The notes: generated by a model not told the origin, from the letters alone. Counted from the first letter of the stretch, positions 1 to 8,026 are shown. The stretch: DNA of 35,275 nt from CAYWKU01 sp964459325 (GCA_964459325.1 CAYWKU010000035.1:1-35275), one strand, 5' to 3'. Program-made: numbers and translations.

Positions 1-10
1 ACCGTGGAAT

Positions 11-37
11 GCGCGGCAGGAGTGCCGCGCCTACCAT
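11..37. repeat. dispersed palindromic repeat, copy A
   Basis: An 8-bp inverted repeat (11-18 with 23-30) encloses a GGAG loop and is followed by CTACCAT. A second copy at 8404-8430 has a different but still self-complementary stem, the same GGAG loop and the same CTACCAT tail. Conserved loop and tail with covarying stem suggest a REP-like dispersed element. It lies in a gene-free stretch (1-190) where nothing else is supported. Confidence 0.6.
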
Positions 38-120
38 GGCAAAAAAACATACCCCCCTACTATTCGAAAAAAATATAGGGTTTTTGGCGTAAACCCGCGC
101 CGTTGCTGAAGATGCGGGGC

Positions 121-151
121 GTGGCACGGAAAGTGTTATATGTGGCACGAA
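121..151 (+). promoter_or_regulatory. tandem GTGGCACG direct repeats (possible operator)
   Basis: GTGGCACGGA at 121-130 and GTGGCACGAA at 142-151 are direct repeats with a 21-bp period, about two helical turns. They lie 40-70 bp upstream of the -35 box at 191. This is the geometry of a two-site activator or repressor element for the flavodoxin/MerB-like operon. They resemble sigma-54 -24 elements, but neither has a -12 GC element at the right distance. Confidence 0.35.
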
Positions 152-190
152 TGATGATAAATTACGTGCTAAGGTGTTTTTTGAAAGGTG

Positions 191-219
191 TTGACAATCT
201 GAACGGGAAAATCTACCGT
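191..219 (+). promoter_or_regulatory. sigma-70 promoter of the flavodoxin operon
   Basis: A perfect -35 TTGACA (191-196), a 17-bp spacer and a -10 TACCGT (214-219) lie about 80 bp upstream of the preferred start at 300. Confidence 0.55.
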
Positions 220-299
220 GTAAGTAATTTCAGGAAGTAACGTTAAATAGATTACCTTCGGGTATGAAAACGTCAAAGATTAAAGGGGGGATTCCGGGA

Positions 300-968
300 A
301 TGAAAACTTTAGTGGTTTACTATTCCAGAACCGGGCATACCGATAAGCTGGCCGAATTGGTTATCGGGGGGTTGGAATCCCGGGGACATACGGTTACGGT
401 GGAGAGAATTGAGGTAAAGAAGCGGCGAAGCAAATGGATTATTCTTGCCCAGCAGATATACACCTATCCTCTCATCGCCCTGGCATTGGTCAGCTTATCT
501 TTTAAAAATTGGTGGATGCGGCACTACCCGCAGGTGGAGGAGGATATACAGCCGCTTTCATACCCCGATGTATCCCAATTCGACCTGATATGCCTTGGAG
601 GTCCCAAGTGGGCCGAGATATGCTACCCCGTGGCAAGATATTTGAAGCAGGTAAATGGCCTCGCCGGCAAGGAGGTAGCGGTTTTTGGAACCTTCGGGGG
701 CCCACCCCTCGAGGTGTTCGAGCTTGAGATGTTATTCAAGCCAATAAGTGACCGGGTGGAGGAATCGGGCGGCAGGGTAGTGGCCACTCTTGGCCTGTCA
801 AGCTGTTATCACGAGCTGTACGTATTGCCTTTAATGAGGCTGGCAAGCAAAATAAAATTCAAAAGGCCTCTCGAATCTTTTCACTTTGAAAGTGAATACG
901 GCAAAATCCGGGTAAATGAATTCTGCAATAAAATCGCTCAAATAGAGGCGTCGCCTTCGGTGGCGTAG
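300..968 (+). CDS. flavodoxin-like FMN protein
   Basis: A predicted FMN-binding flavodoxin-fold protein of 222 aa, likely a soluble electron carrier or NAD(P)H-dependent FMN reductase type. The N-terminus has a beta strand followed by YSRTGHT, the phosphate-binding loop of flavodoxins. LICLGGPKWAE and FGTFGGPP fit the loops that contact the isoalloxazine ring. I prefer the ATG at 300 because a strong AGGGGGG precedes it; the in-frame ATG at 264 would add 12 residues with no good ribosome site. Between strands there is an unusually long hydrophobic insertion (about residues 50-70), longer than in short-chain flavodoxins, which may touch the membrane. It is probably co-transcribed with the MerB-like gene 26 bp downstream. 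The exact redox partner cannot be told. Confidence 0.8.
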   Translation: MKTLVVYYSRTGHTDKLAELVIGGLESRGHTVTVERIEVKKRRSKWIILAQQIYTYPLIALALVSLSFKNWWMRHYPQVEEDIQPLSYPDVSQFDLICLGGPKWAEICYPVARYLKQVNGLAGKEVAVFGTFGGPPLEVFELEMLFKPISDRVEESGGRVVATLGLSSCYHELYVLPLMRLASKIKFKRPLESFHFESEYGKIRVNEFCNKIAQIEASPSVA

Positions 969-994
969 TCCTGATAAGAAAGGAGACGATATAA

Positions 995-1840
995 ATGCCC
1001 CGGTTATATGAAAAAGCGAAACAGGTACGAAAGATGATAATGGACAGGGTTCTTGCCGAAGGCTCGGTTCCCAAAACAGCGGAAATATCGGAGACGCACT
1101 CTGTCACCGGGGAGGAATTATCCCGGATTCTGAAGGACCTTGAAGCGGCCATCGTGATGGCGGTGCAGAACCCGGCTCACGCCGGCATTGAATATTTCCA
1201 GGAGGAGAAGCTGGAGGAGCCTGTGCCGGAAGTCGGGGAGATTTTTTACGCCCGCCCCTTCGCTTCTTTCAAGAACCATTACAAAATCACGGTGGACGGG
1301 GAGCACAAATGGCACGGTGAGTGCGCGGTCGAGATGTGCGGCGTCTCCGCCATGTTTCCCGGCAAGGAGGTTAAGGTCGAATCGGTTTGCCGCTACACGA
1401 AGGAACCGGTGGAGCTGGTGGGAAAAGACGGCGTGTTGCTTGACTATTCCCCCAAGAGCCTGCGCGTCCACGTCGGCATTCCGCTACGGTACATGCCGGA
1501 CGACGCGGTGGGATGGTGCGACTTCAACAGCTTTTTCAGCTCGGAAGAGGCGGTGGAAAAGTGGAGTAAAAAGCACCCCAACATCAAGGGCATTACCAGA
1601 GACCCGGAAACGGTTGCGAACTTCGTAAGTCTGGTGGGAAAGGGGCGGCTGGACTACGACTACCAGTTCAAGTTTCCCCTGCTGCGCTACTTGTTTCAGG
1701 GCAGGAAGTACGGTTTTACAAAACCCATGCCCGGCCTTGGAATACCCGTCCCCGACCCGTTCTGGATACCCACCCTGCATACGCTTAAGGAAGCCAGGCG
1801 AAAGGGCTACAAGCCGTATATCGGTTTATCCCTGTTGTAA
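995..1840 (+). CDS. alkylmercury lyase (MerB)-family protein
   Basis: 281 aa with the two-part MerB layout. An N-terminal winged-helix-like region (about 1-75) precedes the MerB core (about 80-215). The core shows C110-A-V-E113, then VESVC132 followed by a TKEPV stretch, and GWC175DFNSFF. By motif these align with MerB Cys96/Asp99, the structural Cys117, and Cys159. Organomercurial lyases cut C-Hg bonds with the Cys96/Asp99/Cys159 triad; here the acid is Glu113 rather than Asp. A C-terminal extension (about 215-281) is rich in Pro/Tyr and not part of classical MerB. There is no merA, merR, merT or merP nearby, so a classical mercury-resistance operon is not supported. It follows the flavodoxin gene by 26 bp after a good AAGGAG site. 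Activity on organomercury is inference. Confidence 0.75.
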   Translation: MPRLYEKAKQVRKMIMDRVLAEGSVPKTAEISETHSVTGEELSRILKDLEAAIVMAVQNPAHAGIEYFQEEKLEEPVPEVGEIFYARPFASFKNHYKITVDGEHKWHGECAVEMCGVSAMFPGKEVKVESVCRYTKEPVELVGKDGVLLDYSPKSLRVHVGIPLRYMPDDAVGWCDFNSFFSSEEAVEKWSKKHPNIKGITRDPETVANFVSLVGKGRLDYDYQFKFPLLRYLFQGRKYGFTKPMPGLGIPVPDPFWIPTLHTLKEARRKGYKPYIGLSLL

Positions 1841-1847
1841 ACTGAAT

Positions 1848-1862
1848 ACCCGGAAACCGGGT
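1848..1862. terminator. short hairpin between convergent genes
   Basis: ACCCGG-AAA-CCGGGT forms a 6-bp stem with a 3-nt loop between two converging genes. There is no T tract, so a bidirectional terminator role is only plausible. Confidence 0.3.
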
Positions 1863-1881
1863 AAGGCGATGCGCGTGCGAG

Positions 1882-2427
1882 TTATTTTCGCGCGGGCATG
1901 AGTTCGGCGAGCTTCGATGTCATTTCCTCGCCCGTCCATTCTCTGCCGCCGAGAATTTTATCCTTGACCAGGCCGTCGGGGCCTATGATGTAGGTTTCCG
2001 GAAACATGGCAGTGCCCCACATTCTGGCGGCGCCTCCGCCGGGGTCGAGCAGTATCGGGTAGGACAGGTTCATTTCCTTGACCATCTTGGAAACCTTCTC
2101 CTTGTCGTCGTCCACGCTCACCGCCAGAAGCTCGAAAGGTTTGCCTTCCATTTTGCGGTAGAGCTTTTCGAAGGAAGGCATCTCCTCCCGGCACGGCTCG
2201 CACCAGGTGGCCCAGAAGTTCACCACCACCACCTTCCCCTTCAACCCGTCCAGCTTGACGTTTCCGCCCCCCAGTCGCGGGAGCGAAAGCGGTGGCGCCT
2301 CCAGCCCCACCCTTGCGCCGCTTTGAGTACAACATAGCGAGACCAGCGCAATGCTCGCCGCCATCAGCCAGTGGATGTTTCTCAATCGCATGGAATCGAA
2401 GATAAACGTGGAGGGAAGTTTTCGCAT
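1882..2427 (-). CDS. TlpA/ResA-type periplasmic thioredoxin
   Basis: A thioredoxin-fold thiol-disulfide protein of the TlpA/ResA/AhpC-TSA group, 181 aa. The redox motif is WCEPC (residues 75-79) within VVVNFWATWCEPCREEMP. A cis-Pro region MFPETYII follows, as in ResA-type reductases. The N-terminus has a hydrophobic segment (about 19-33) ending in two cysteines, so it is exported and membrane-anchored; the lipobox is not canonical. The internal ATG at 2391 would give a more usual signal-peptide length and may be the real start, as neither start has a strong ribosome site. Such proteins usually reduce cytochrome c or other periplasmic disulfides. No cytochrome biogenesis genes are adjacent, so the substrate is unknown. 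Confidence 0.85.
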   Translation of the reverse strand: MRKLPSTFIFDSMRLRNIHWLMAASIALVSLCCTQSGARVGLEAPPLSLPRLGGGNVKLDGLKGKVVVVNFWATWCEPCREEMPSFEKLYRKMEGKPFELLAVSVDDDKEKVSKMVKEMNLSYPILLDPGGGAARMWGTAMFPETYIIGPDGLVKDKILGGREWTGEEMTSKLAELMPARK

Positions 2428-2572
2428 CCCCGCCGGGATACTCGGCGACGAGCAGGGCGGCGGGGGAAGATTAGCCCCATCACATCGAATTGAGTTATCA
2501 TGACAAAAACCTGTTGCCTTAGTGGCAGTGATGACTTACCATAATATACTCAGGATTTGAGGGGATGAGACC

Positions 2573-3793
2573 ATGAAAAAACTGGGCACGCTTCTCCAGG
2601 AAGCGGGAGTCATAGACGAAATAGAGCTTGTCAGGGCTTTGAGCCATCACCGGAAGTGGAAATGCCGGCTGGGGCAAAGCCTGGTCGATTTGGGTTTCGT
2701 GGACGAGGAGACCATTGCAAGAAACATCGCAGGCCAATTGGAGCTGCCCTACGTGGAACTGGACCCCGCCGCTACACCCCGTGAGCTTCTGGAGCTACTC
2801 CCGGAAAAACTGGCCGAGGAAAAGATTTTCTTCCCCGTGGGTTATTCCCACTCCGGCTCGAACAAAACCCTGATAGTGGCTTTCAGCGACCCTACCGATT
2901 CGGCTCTCGCGGACGCTCTGGCCAACCAGGCGGGGGTAAAAATAGAGCCCGCCGTCGCCCGGGACAGCTTAATTGAGGAGGCGGTAAGAAACTGGAGCAA
3001 GTATCTTTCTCAGAACGCTCCTTCCAGTCCCGAGGAGCAGCTCGCCCGCGCGCACCGGGGCGAGGCCGAGCAAGCCGGCGGCGAAAGCGAGACCGGAGAC
3101 GAGGCGGAGGTGGTGGACCTGAACGAGCCCGCCGAGGAGCATGAAACCTCGGGGCAAGCTGCCGCACAAGAAGCCGCTCCGCTCCCCGAAGCGCCTTCCA
3201 AAGAGGTCGGGTCGGAGGAGGAGCTTTTGTCGGTCTCAGACCTTCCTCCAATCGACGGTGAAGAATCCGGGGGAGAAGAGATGGAAGTGGAGCATACCGC
3301 TGCATGGGAGCAGGTTATGCCGGATGTGGCGGAGCAGTCGATGCCTTCCGTGCCCGAGGAGTCGGAGATGCCCGTCGCTCCCGCTCACGAGCAGATTGAT
3401 GAGAGCATGCAGCAGGATTTGCCTTCGGTAGACGAGTCGGCGGTTGCCGGAGCGCCGGAAGAAGTCAAGCCCTCGCCCGCCGAAACCTTTTCCGCCCCTC
3501 AGGCCCCGACCGGCGATAAAGGTTCCGATGCTGAAGCTACAAAACCGCCATCAGTACCACCGGCGAGGGAAAAGCAGACCACCGAAGCTTCATCCGAAAC
3601 CGGCGCGGAGGAAAAGCCGGCGACCGCAACGGGGCAAGAAAGCTCCGGGACCGCAGGAAAAGCCGGCGGCGACTCGGGTGACGAAATCGCGACCGGCGAG
3701 CGCATCCTCAAGGAGATAAAAAGCTTGCGGGAGGAAATAGTTCAGCTTACCATGCTGGTGGAATCGCTGGTAAGTAAAGAGGAGAAAAAGTAA
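2573..3793 (+). CDS. stand-alone MshEN-domain protein with acidic tail
   Basis: 406 aa. Residues 1-145 match the MshEN/T2SSE_N domain found at the N-terminus of type II secretion and type IV pilus ATPases. It has two tandem copies of the repeat type: KLGTLLQEAGVIDE... near residue 3 and RLGQSLVDLGFVDE... near residue 32. No Walker A or ATPase domain follows. Residues about 150-375 are a Glu/Pro/Ala-rich low-complexity region, and residues about 378-406 form a heptad-like coiled coil ending in EEKK. MshEN domains can bind c-di-GMP in MshE-type proteins, so a nucleotide-sensing adaptor role is a reasonable inference. The start has a GAGGGG site. It lies 52 bp upstream of glycogen phosphorylase and may be co-transcribed with it. 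Confidence 0.75.
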   Translation: MKKLGTLLQEAGVIDEIELVRALSHHRKWKCRLGQSLVDLGFVDEETIARNIAGQLELPYVELDPAATPRELLELLPEKLAEEKIFFPVGYSHSGSNKTLIVAFSDPTDSALADALANQAGVKIEPAVARDSLIEEAVRNWSKYLSQNAPSSPEEQLARAHRGEAEQAGGESETGDEAEVVDLNEPAEEHETSGQAAAQEAAPLPEAPSKEVGSEEELLSVSDLPPIDGEESGGEEMEVEHTAAWEQVMPDVAEQSMPSVPEESEMPVAPAHEQIDESMQQDLPSVDESAVAGAPEEVKPSPAETFSAPQAPTGDKGSDAEATKPPSVPPAREKQTTEASSETGAEEKPATATGQESSGTAGKAGGDSGDEIATGERILKEIKSLREEIVQLTMLVESLVSKEEKK

Positions 3794-3845
3794 CACCCAC
3801 CCGCCGGGCGCCTTCCTCACATCTTTAAAGTAAACGGGGTAAATC

Positions 3846-6365
3846 ATGAAAGACAGCAAACTATTCAAAAACTGGGGAACTTTTTCCAAGGGCATGGACG
3901 CCAAAAGCATCTCCTTGTCCTTCGCCAATCACCTCGAATACTCGCTCTCCAAGGACAAGTACACCGCCACCATGCGCGACGTTTACCTTTCGCTGGCGCT
4001 GGCCGCCAGGGACAGGATGGTCGAAAGATGGATACGCACCCAGCAGATGTATTACGACTACGACGTCAAAAGGGTCTATTACCTGTCGGCGGAGTACCTT
4101 CCGGGCCGGTTGCTGACAAATAACCTCATCAACATGGGAATATACAAAGAAACCGACAAGACCATGGAAGATTTGAACATGAACCTGGACGCGGTGGCCG
4201 AACAGGAACCCGACCCCGGCCTGGGCAACGGCGGCCTCGGAAGGCTGGCGGCATGCTACATGGACTCGCTTGCCACCCTGGAGATACCCGCGTACGGCTA
4301 CGGCATCCGCTATGAGTTCGGGATTTTCGACCAGGAGATAAGAAATCTGCAGCAGGTTGAGCGCCCGGAGCATTGGCTTAAGTTCGGCAACCCCTGGGAA
4401 ATACCAAGGCCGGAGTACAACTTTACCGTAAAGTTTTACGGGTGGGTAAAGGAAAGCGTGACCCCTCAGGGAAAGCTCAAAACCGAGCTCATGGATACCC
4501 GGGACGTCATCGGAGTGGCCTATGATATACCCATACCCGGATACGGCAACGAAACGGTGAATACGCTCAGGCTGTGGTCGGCGCGGGCGTCCAAGGAGTT
4601 CGACCTTAAATACTTCCAGCACGGCGATTACCTGAAGGCGGTGGAGGAGAAAAACGTTTCCGAGAACATATCGAAAGTGCTCTATCCCAACGATGAAATA
4701 CTTGCCGGGCAGGAGCTGCGGCTGAAGCAGCAGTATTTCTTCGTCTCCTGCTCGGTCCAGGACATCGTACGCCGTTACCTGGTGAATCACAAGGACTTCA
4801 GCTGTTTCCCCGACAAGATTGCCATACAGATGAACGACACCCACCCGTCGCTGGCGGTGGTGGAGCTTATGCGGATACTCCTCGACGAGCACGGCCTCAG
4901 CTGGGAGGACGCATGGGACATTACCGTCAACTCCTGCGCATACACCAACCACACCCTGCTGTCCGAGGCGCTGGAGAAGTGGCCGGTGGACCTGTTCGAG
5001 AGAGTTCTGCCCCGGCAGCTCAAAATAATATACGAAATCAACCGTCGTTTCTTGCGAGACGTAAACGTGATGTACCTGGGCGACAACGAGCGGCTGGAGA
5101 GGATGTCCATTGTCGAAGAGCGCCCGAAAAAACAGGTGAACATGGCGCATTTGGCGGTGCTGGGCTCACACTCGGTAAACGGCGTGGCCAGGCTGCATAC
5201 CAGGCTGGTGAAGGAGAACGTATTCGCCGACTTTGTCGAAATGTTTCCGCAAAAGTTCAACAACAAGACGAACGGCATAACCCCCCGCCGGTGGCTGCTG
5301 GCAGCAAATCCCGGACTGTCGGAGCTGATAAACGAAAAGGTGGGTAAAGACTGGCCGAAGAAACTGAACAAGCTCGTGGAACTGGAGAAGTATGTCGAAG
5401 ACGAGGATTTCAGGAGAAGGTTCAGGGAAATCAAGTATCAGAACAAGCAGAAACTCGCGGAAGAAACATACGCGCTGACCGGAGTACACGTGGACCCTTC
5501 TTCGATTTTTGATGTGCAGGTGAAGCGCATCCACCAGTACAAGCGGCAGATTTTGAACGTATTGCACGTCATATCCTGCTGGCTGCGCCTGAAGCGCGAC
5601 CCCGGCTACCACATGCACCCGCGTACTTTCTTCTTCGGCGGCAAGGCCGCTCCCAGCTACCACATGGCCAAGCTGACCGTCAGGCTTATCTGCCACGTGG
5701 CACAGATGGTAAACGGCGACGCCGGCGCCAACTCCCGGCTGAAGGTGGTTTTCCTGCCCAATTACCGGGTATCCCTGGCGGAGAAGATATTCCCGGCTTC
5801 CGATATTTCCGAGCAAATCTCCACGGCGGGCTTCGAGGCTTCCGGCACGGGCAACATGAAATTCGCGCTCAACGGCGCGCTCACCGTGGGAACGCTGGAC
5901 GGCGCCAACATCGAAATAAAGGACGAGGTGGGCGAGGAGAACATCTTCATCTTCGGACTCAAGGCCGAGGAGGTGGAAGCCCTGCGCCCTCGATACAATC
6001 CGCGCGATTACTACGAGGCGAGCAACCTTTTGAAGAAGGCCGTGGACCTGGTGTATGAGGGCTTCTTTTCTCCCGAGCAGCCCGGGCTTTTCCGGCCCCT
6101 GATGGATGAGCTGCTAAACTCGGACAACTACATGATAATGGCCGACTTCGACGCTTACGTGCAGTGCCAGGAGCAGGTCGGCGAGGCTTACGCCGACCGG
6201 GAAGAGTGGACTCGGAAAGCCATAATAAACGTGGCGAGGATGGGGAAATTCTCATCCGACCGGGCGGTAACCGAATACAACCGCGATATATGGCTGGCGC
6301 CGCCGCTGAAAATCACCCGCGAGGACAGACCAACCCCCGGAAGGGAAGTGGCGTCGAAGATATAG
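3846..6365 (+). CDS. glgP: glycogen/starch (alpha-glucan) phosphorylase
   Basis: A PLP-dependent enzyme that releases glucose-1-phosphate from alpha-1,4-glucans in the cytoplasm. It is 839 aa, the usual length for the long GT35 form. It contains the PLP-lysine motif EASGTGNMKFALNGA with K672 as the Schiff-base lysine. It also has the N-terminal GNGGLGRLAACYMDS active-site segment, NDTHPS, the NGITPRRW stretch and the VKRIHQYKRQ basic motif. It is complete and uninterrupted. It is preceded by the MshEN-domain gene and converges with the lipocalin-like gene 21 bp downstream. No glgA, glgB or glgC is present here. The ribosome site is weak. Confidence 0.97.
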   Translation: MKDSKLFKNWGTFSKGMDAKSISLSFANHLEYSLSKDKYTATMRDVYLSLALAARDRMVERWIRTQQMYYDYDVKRVYYLSAEYLPGRLLTNNLINMGIYKETDKTMEDLNMNLDAVAEQEPDPGLGNGGLGRLAACYMDSLATLEIPAYGYGIRYEFGIFDQEIRNLQQVERPEHWLKFGNPWEIPRPEYNFTVKFYGWVKESVTPQGKLKTELMDTRDVIGVAYDIPIPGYGNETVNTLRLWSARASKEFDLKYFQHGDYLKAVEEKNVSENISKVLYPNDEILAGQELRLKQQYFFVSCSVQDIVRRYLVNHKDFSCFPDKIAIQMNDTHPSLAVVELMRILLDEHGLSWEDAWDITVNSCAYTNHTLLSEALEKWPVDLFERVLPRQLKIIYEINRRFLRDVNVMYLGDNERLERMSIVEERPKKQVNMAHLAVLGSHSVNGVARLHTRLVKENVFADFVEMFPQKFNNKTNGITPRRWLLAANPGLSELINEKVGKDWPKKLNKLVELEKYVEDEDFRRRFREIKYQNKQKLAEETYALTGVHVDPSSIFDVQVKRIHQYKRQILNVLHVISCWLRLKRDPGYHMHPRTFFFGGKAAPSYHMAKLTVRLICHVAQMVNGDAGANSRLKVVFLPNYRVSLAEKIFPASDISEQISTAGFEASGTGNMKFALNGALTVGTLDGANIEIKDEVGEENIFIFGLKAEEVEALRPRYNPRDYYEASNLLKKAVDLVYEGFFSPEQPGLFRPLMDELLNSDNYMIMADFDAYVQCQEQVGEAYADREEWTRKAIINVARMGKFSSDRAVTEYNRDIWLAPPLKITREDRPTPGREVASKI

Positions 6366-6386
6366 AGATGAGAGGGATAGGTGGGG

Positions 6387-6815
6387 TCAGCTTACCCTCT
6401 CCCACACCAGCTCGCCTACAATTTCGGTGTTCCCCGCCGGTATGGGGGCGGTACGGAGCTTGATGCGACCATCGTCCTGGAATGAATAGTACCTCACCTG
6501 CTGCCCGCCGACCCACGCCGGATTCAACGCGCCCTTCACGTGGTTGATTATCATGCTTTTTTCTTCGCGCACTTCGTAAGTGCCGAAGTAAGCCATGTAG
6601 CCGGCGTAAACGGCCTTTATATCATCCGGTGAGGGGTTGAAGGATTCGAGCGCGGGCCGGTCGCGCCTCATGATTTGCGCCGAAAAATTGCCCTTGTTGT
6701 CGAAAATGACCGTCCCCTCCGGGTCTTCCCCGTAAACCTTGAAGACTTTGCCCTCGGTGTTGCGAAACTCGTACCACACCAGCTTCCAGCACCCCGCGAA
6801 CCTTTGCACGTCCAT
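6387..6815 (-). CDS. lipocalin-like domain protein
   Basis: 142 aa, no signal peptide. It starts with FAGCWKLV (residues 6-13), the GxW-type opening of lipocalin-like beta-barrels. Alternating beta strands follow (GTVIFDNKGNFSAQIM, GTYEVREEKSMIINHV, VRYYSF, ELVWERV), consistent with the small bacterial lipocalin-like family often fused or linked to hydrolases. Its ligand is unknown. An AAGGGG ribosome site lies 7 nt before the ATG. It starts 19 bp after the MOSC gene on the same strand, so the two probably form one operon. Confidence 0.75.
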   Translation of the reverse strand: MDVQRFAGCWKLVWYEFRNTEGKVFKVYGEDPEGTVIFDNKGNFSAQIMRRDRPALESFNPSPDDIKAVYAGYMAYFGTYEVREEKSMIINHVKGALNPAWVGGQQVRYYSFQDDGRIKLRTAPIPAGNTEIVGELVWERVS

Positions 6816-6834
6816 GATTTACCCCTTTTGCGAT

Positions 6835-7299
6835 TCAGTCGTCTCCGGTATTTATGAGCATACTTATTTTGTTCCCGGGCCGCGTCCTGCCGGTTTTCAG
6901 CACAGTAAGGAACGCGCCGTGCTCCGAAAAAATGTCGCTCATCGGTGTTTCCCCACCGCACCGTTTGTATTTTTTCAATAAACGCGCGTGCCAGGTAAGC
7001 TGTACCGCCGCATCGCCTATGCGAAATAAAGTGCCGTGCTCGAAGCGTGATATGTCCACGCCACGGGTGAGTATGTGCTCGCCGTGTTCGCCGGGAGTTA
7101 TTTGGTCGCAGGTGAGCAGGACGCTTTCTTCCGCCAGTATCCTCACTTGGAACAGACTTTGTTTGTGCGCATCGGCGTCGCCGGGGATGCCGAGGTCGCG
7201 CTTCAGTTTGGCCCCGCCCTCAACCACGGTTTTCGCTCCGCCGTAGACTTCGCCCGTACAAACCGCAACCACCAGGCCTCCCGTAGGCACCTCAAACAT
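6835..7299 (-). CDS. MOSC-domain protein
   Basis: 154 aa, a single MOSC domain (molybdenum cofactor sulfurase C-terminal type). Visible landmarks are GIPGDADAH (37-45), QVRILAEES, PGEHGEHI (69-76, the PGxxGENI motif) and G-x-LFRIG followed by a C-terminal Cys (C114). These are the elements around the conserved cysteine that MOSC proteins use to bind sulfur or a Mo/W cofactor. Stand-alone MOSC proteins are often involved in Moco handling or in reduction of N-hydroxylated substrates; no Mo enzyme lies next to it here. The promoter positions the transcript start at or near the ATG, and there is no Shine-Dalgarno sequence. Confidence 0.85.
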   Translation of the reverse strand: MFEVPTGGLVVAVCTGEVYGGAKTVVEGGAKLKRDLGIPGDADAHKQSLFQVRILAEESVLLTCDQITPGEHGEHILTRGVDISRFEHGTLFRIGDAAVQLTWHARLLKKYKRCGGETPMSDIFSEHGAFLTVLKTGRTRPGNKISMLINTGDD

Positions 7300-7305
7300 G
7301 GAAGT

Positions 7306-7334
7306 ATATTAGCACATGTCATGAGAAGTGTTAA
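7306..7334 (-). promoter_or_regulatory. promoter for the MOSC-lipocalin unit, probably leaderless
   Basis: On the minus strand, TTAACA (7329-7334), a 17-bp spacer and TAATAT (7306-7311) form a good sigma-70 promoter. The expected start falls at about 7299, the ATG itself, which agrees with the absent ribosome site. Confidence 0.6.
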
Positions 7335-7342
7335 GAATTGGA

Positions 7343-7486
7343 TTAAAAGTAAGCCTTCATCCAGGCGTAATATGAGTCGGGGTAGGAACCGAACTCGCTG
7401 TATCTTCCGCCCGATATGAACAGGTTGGCCGACCGGCGTGGGTTCCGCCACAGGTTGCGCCACGCTATTTTGAGGAAAGTTTTCAT
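7343..7486 (-). pseudogene. permease N-terminus fused to an unrelated C-terminus (deletion relic)
   Basis: A 47-codon reading frame. Its first 19 residues (MKTFLKIAWRNLWRNPRRS) are the standard cytoplasmic N-terminus of FtsX/LolC-type ABC permeases. The rest (from about ANLFISGG to YYAWMKAYF) has no membrane helix and ends in aromatic residues plus Phe, like the tail of an outer-membrane or exported protein. The frame starts 10 bp after the upstream permease relic, as in an intact two-permease operon. The simplest reading is a deletion that removed nearly all of the second permease and joined it to the end of a following gene. Confidence 0.6.
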
Positions 7487-7496
7487 CCCGGAACCT

Positions 7497-7966
7497 TTAC
7501 GTGTACCTCAACGCTTCCACCGGCTCGTATCTGGCGGCCTTGATTGCCGGCCACAGGCTCATCAGAAGCGCCAGGCCCAGTATTATACCGGAGCAGATGA
7601 CGAAGTTGGACCAGGTAAGCTCGGCGTCATGTGAGGGTCTATTCCGAAGTAGGCCAGCCATTCCGACTGGTCGGCCAGGTTCAACGGGATTTTCGTGTTT
7701 ACATATGAGGCAATGAATCCGATAATGTTGCCGAAAACGATGTACTGCTTTATCTCGGGCATGAACTCTTCCCACGTAAGCGTTTCATAAACTTTGGGGT
7801 CGAGCCGGGATTCTATCTGTGCGGTCACCTCGTCCAGATGTTTAGGGTCGGTCAACCTGACCGCCACGGTGGTGAGCATGTCATCGGTTTCGAGAAAGCC
7901 CGAAATGGAGGAGATGGGCGCGAAAGCGTATGCGCTACCCTTAATAGGGAATCTTGGACTCGACAC
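7497..7966 (-). pseudogene. decayed FtsX/MacB-like ABC permease
   Basis: The remains of a Lol/FtsX-family ABC permease. From about 7966 the reading resembles the periplasmic domain (GSAYAFAPISSISGF, MLTTVAVRLTDPKHLDEV) and reaches the start of TM2 at FGNIIGFI. It then jumps to AYFGIDPHM, so roughly one to two helices are missing. At about 7630 the frame shifts by one base into TWSNFVICSGIILG, then WPAIKAARYEPVEALRYT and a stop, the typical FtsX C-terminus. There is no start codon or N-terminal part, because the tRNA promoter begins directly upstream. A missing N-terminus, an internal deletion and a frameshift together indicate loss of function. Confidence 0.75.
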
Positions 7967-7983
7967 GCGGCAGTGGCGGTCTA

Positions 7984-8012
7984 TTGACAATGTATCGAGG
8001 GGGATATTATAG
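7984..8012 (+). promoter_or_regulatory. tRNA operon promoter
   Basis: TTGACA (7984-7989) is followed by overlapping -10 options in TATTATAG (8005-8012; spacer 15-17). It sits 15 bp upstream of tRNA-Gln. Confidence 0.6.
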
Positions 8013-8026
8013 TTATTAAAGGTATA

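Noticed and set aside
121..160. Sigma-54 promoter (GGCAC elements)
   Set aside because: Two GTGGCACG boxes look like -24 elements, but neither has GC at the -12 position with the required spacing.
3861..5150. 429-aa minus-strand ORF
   Set aside because: It lies entirely inside glgP in another frame; its His/Val-rich composition is that of a shadow of a GC-rich gene, and glgP is clearly real.
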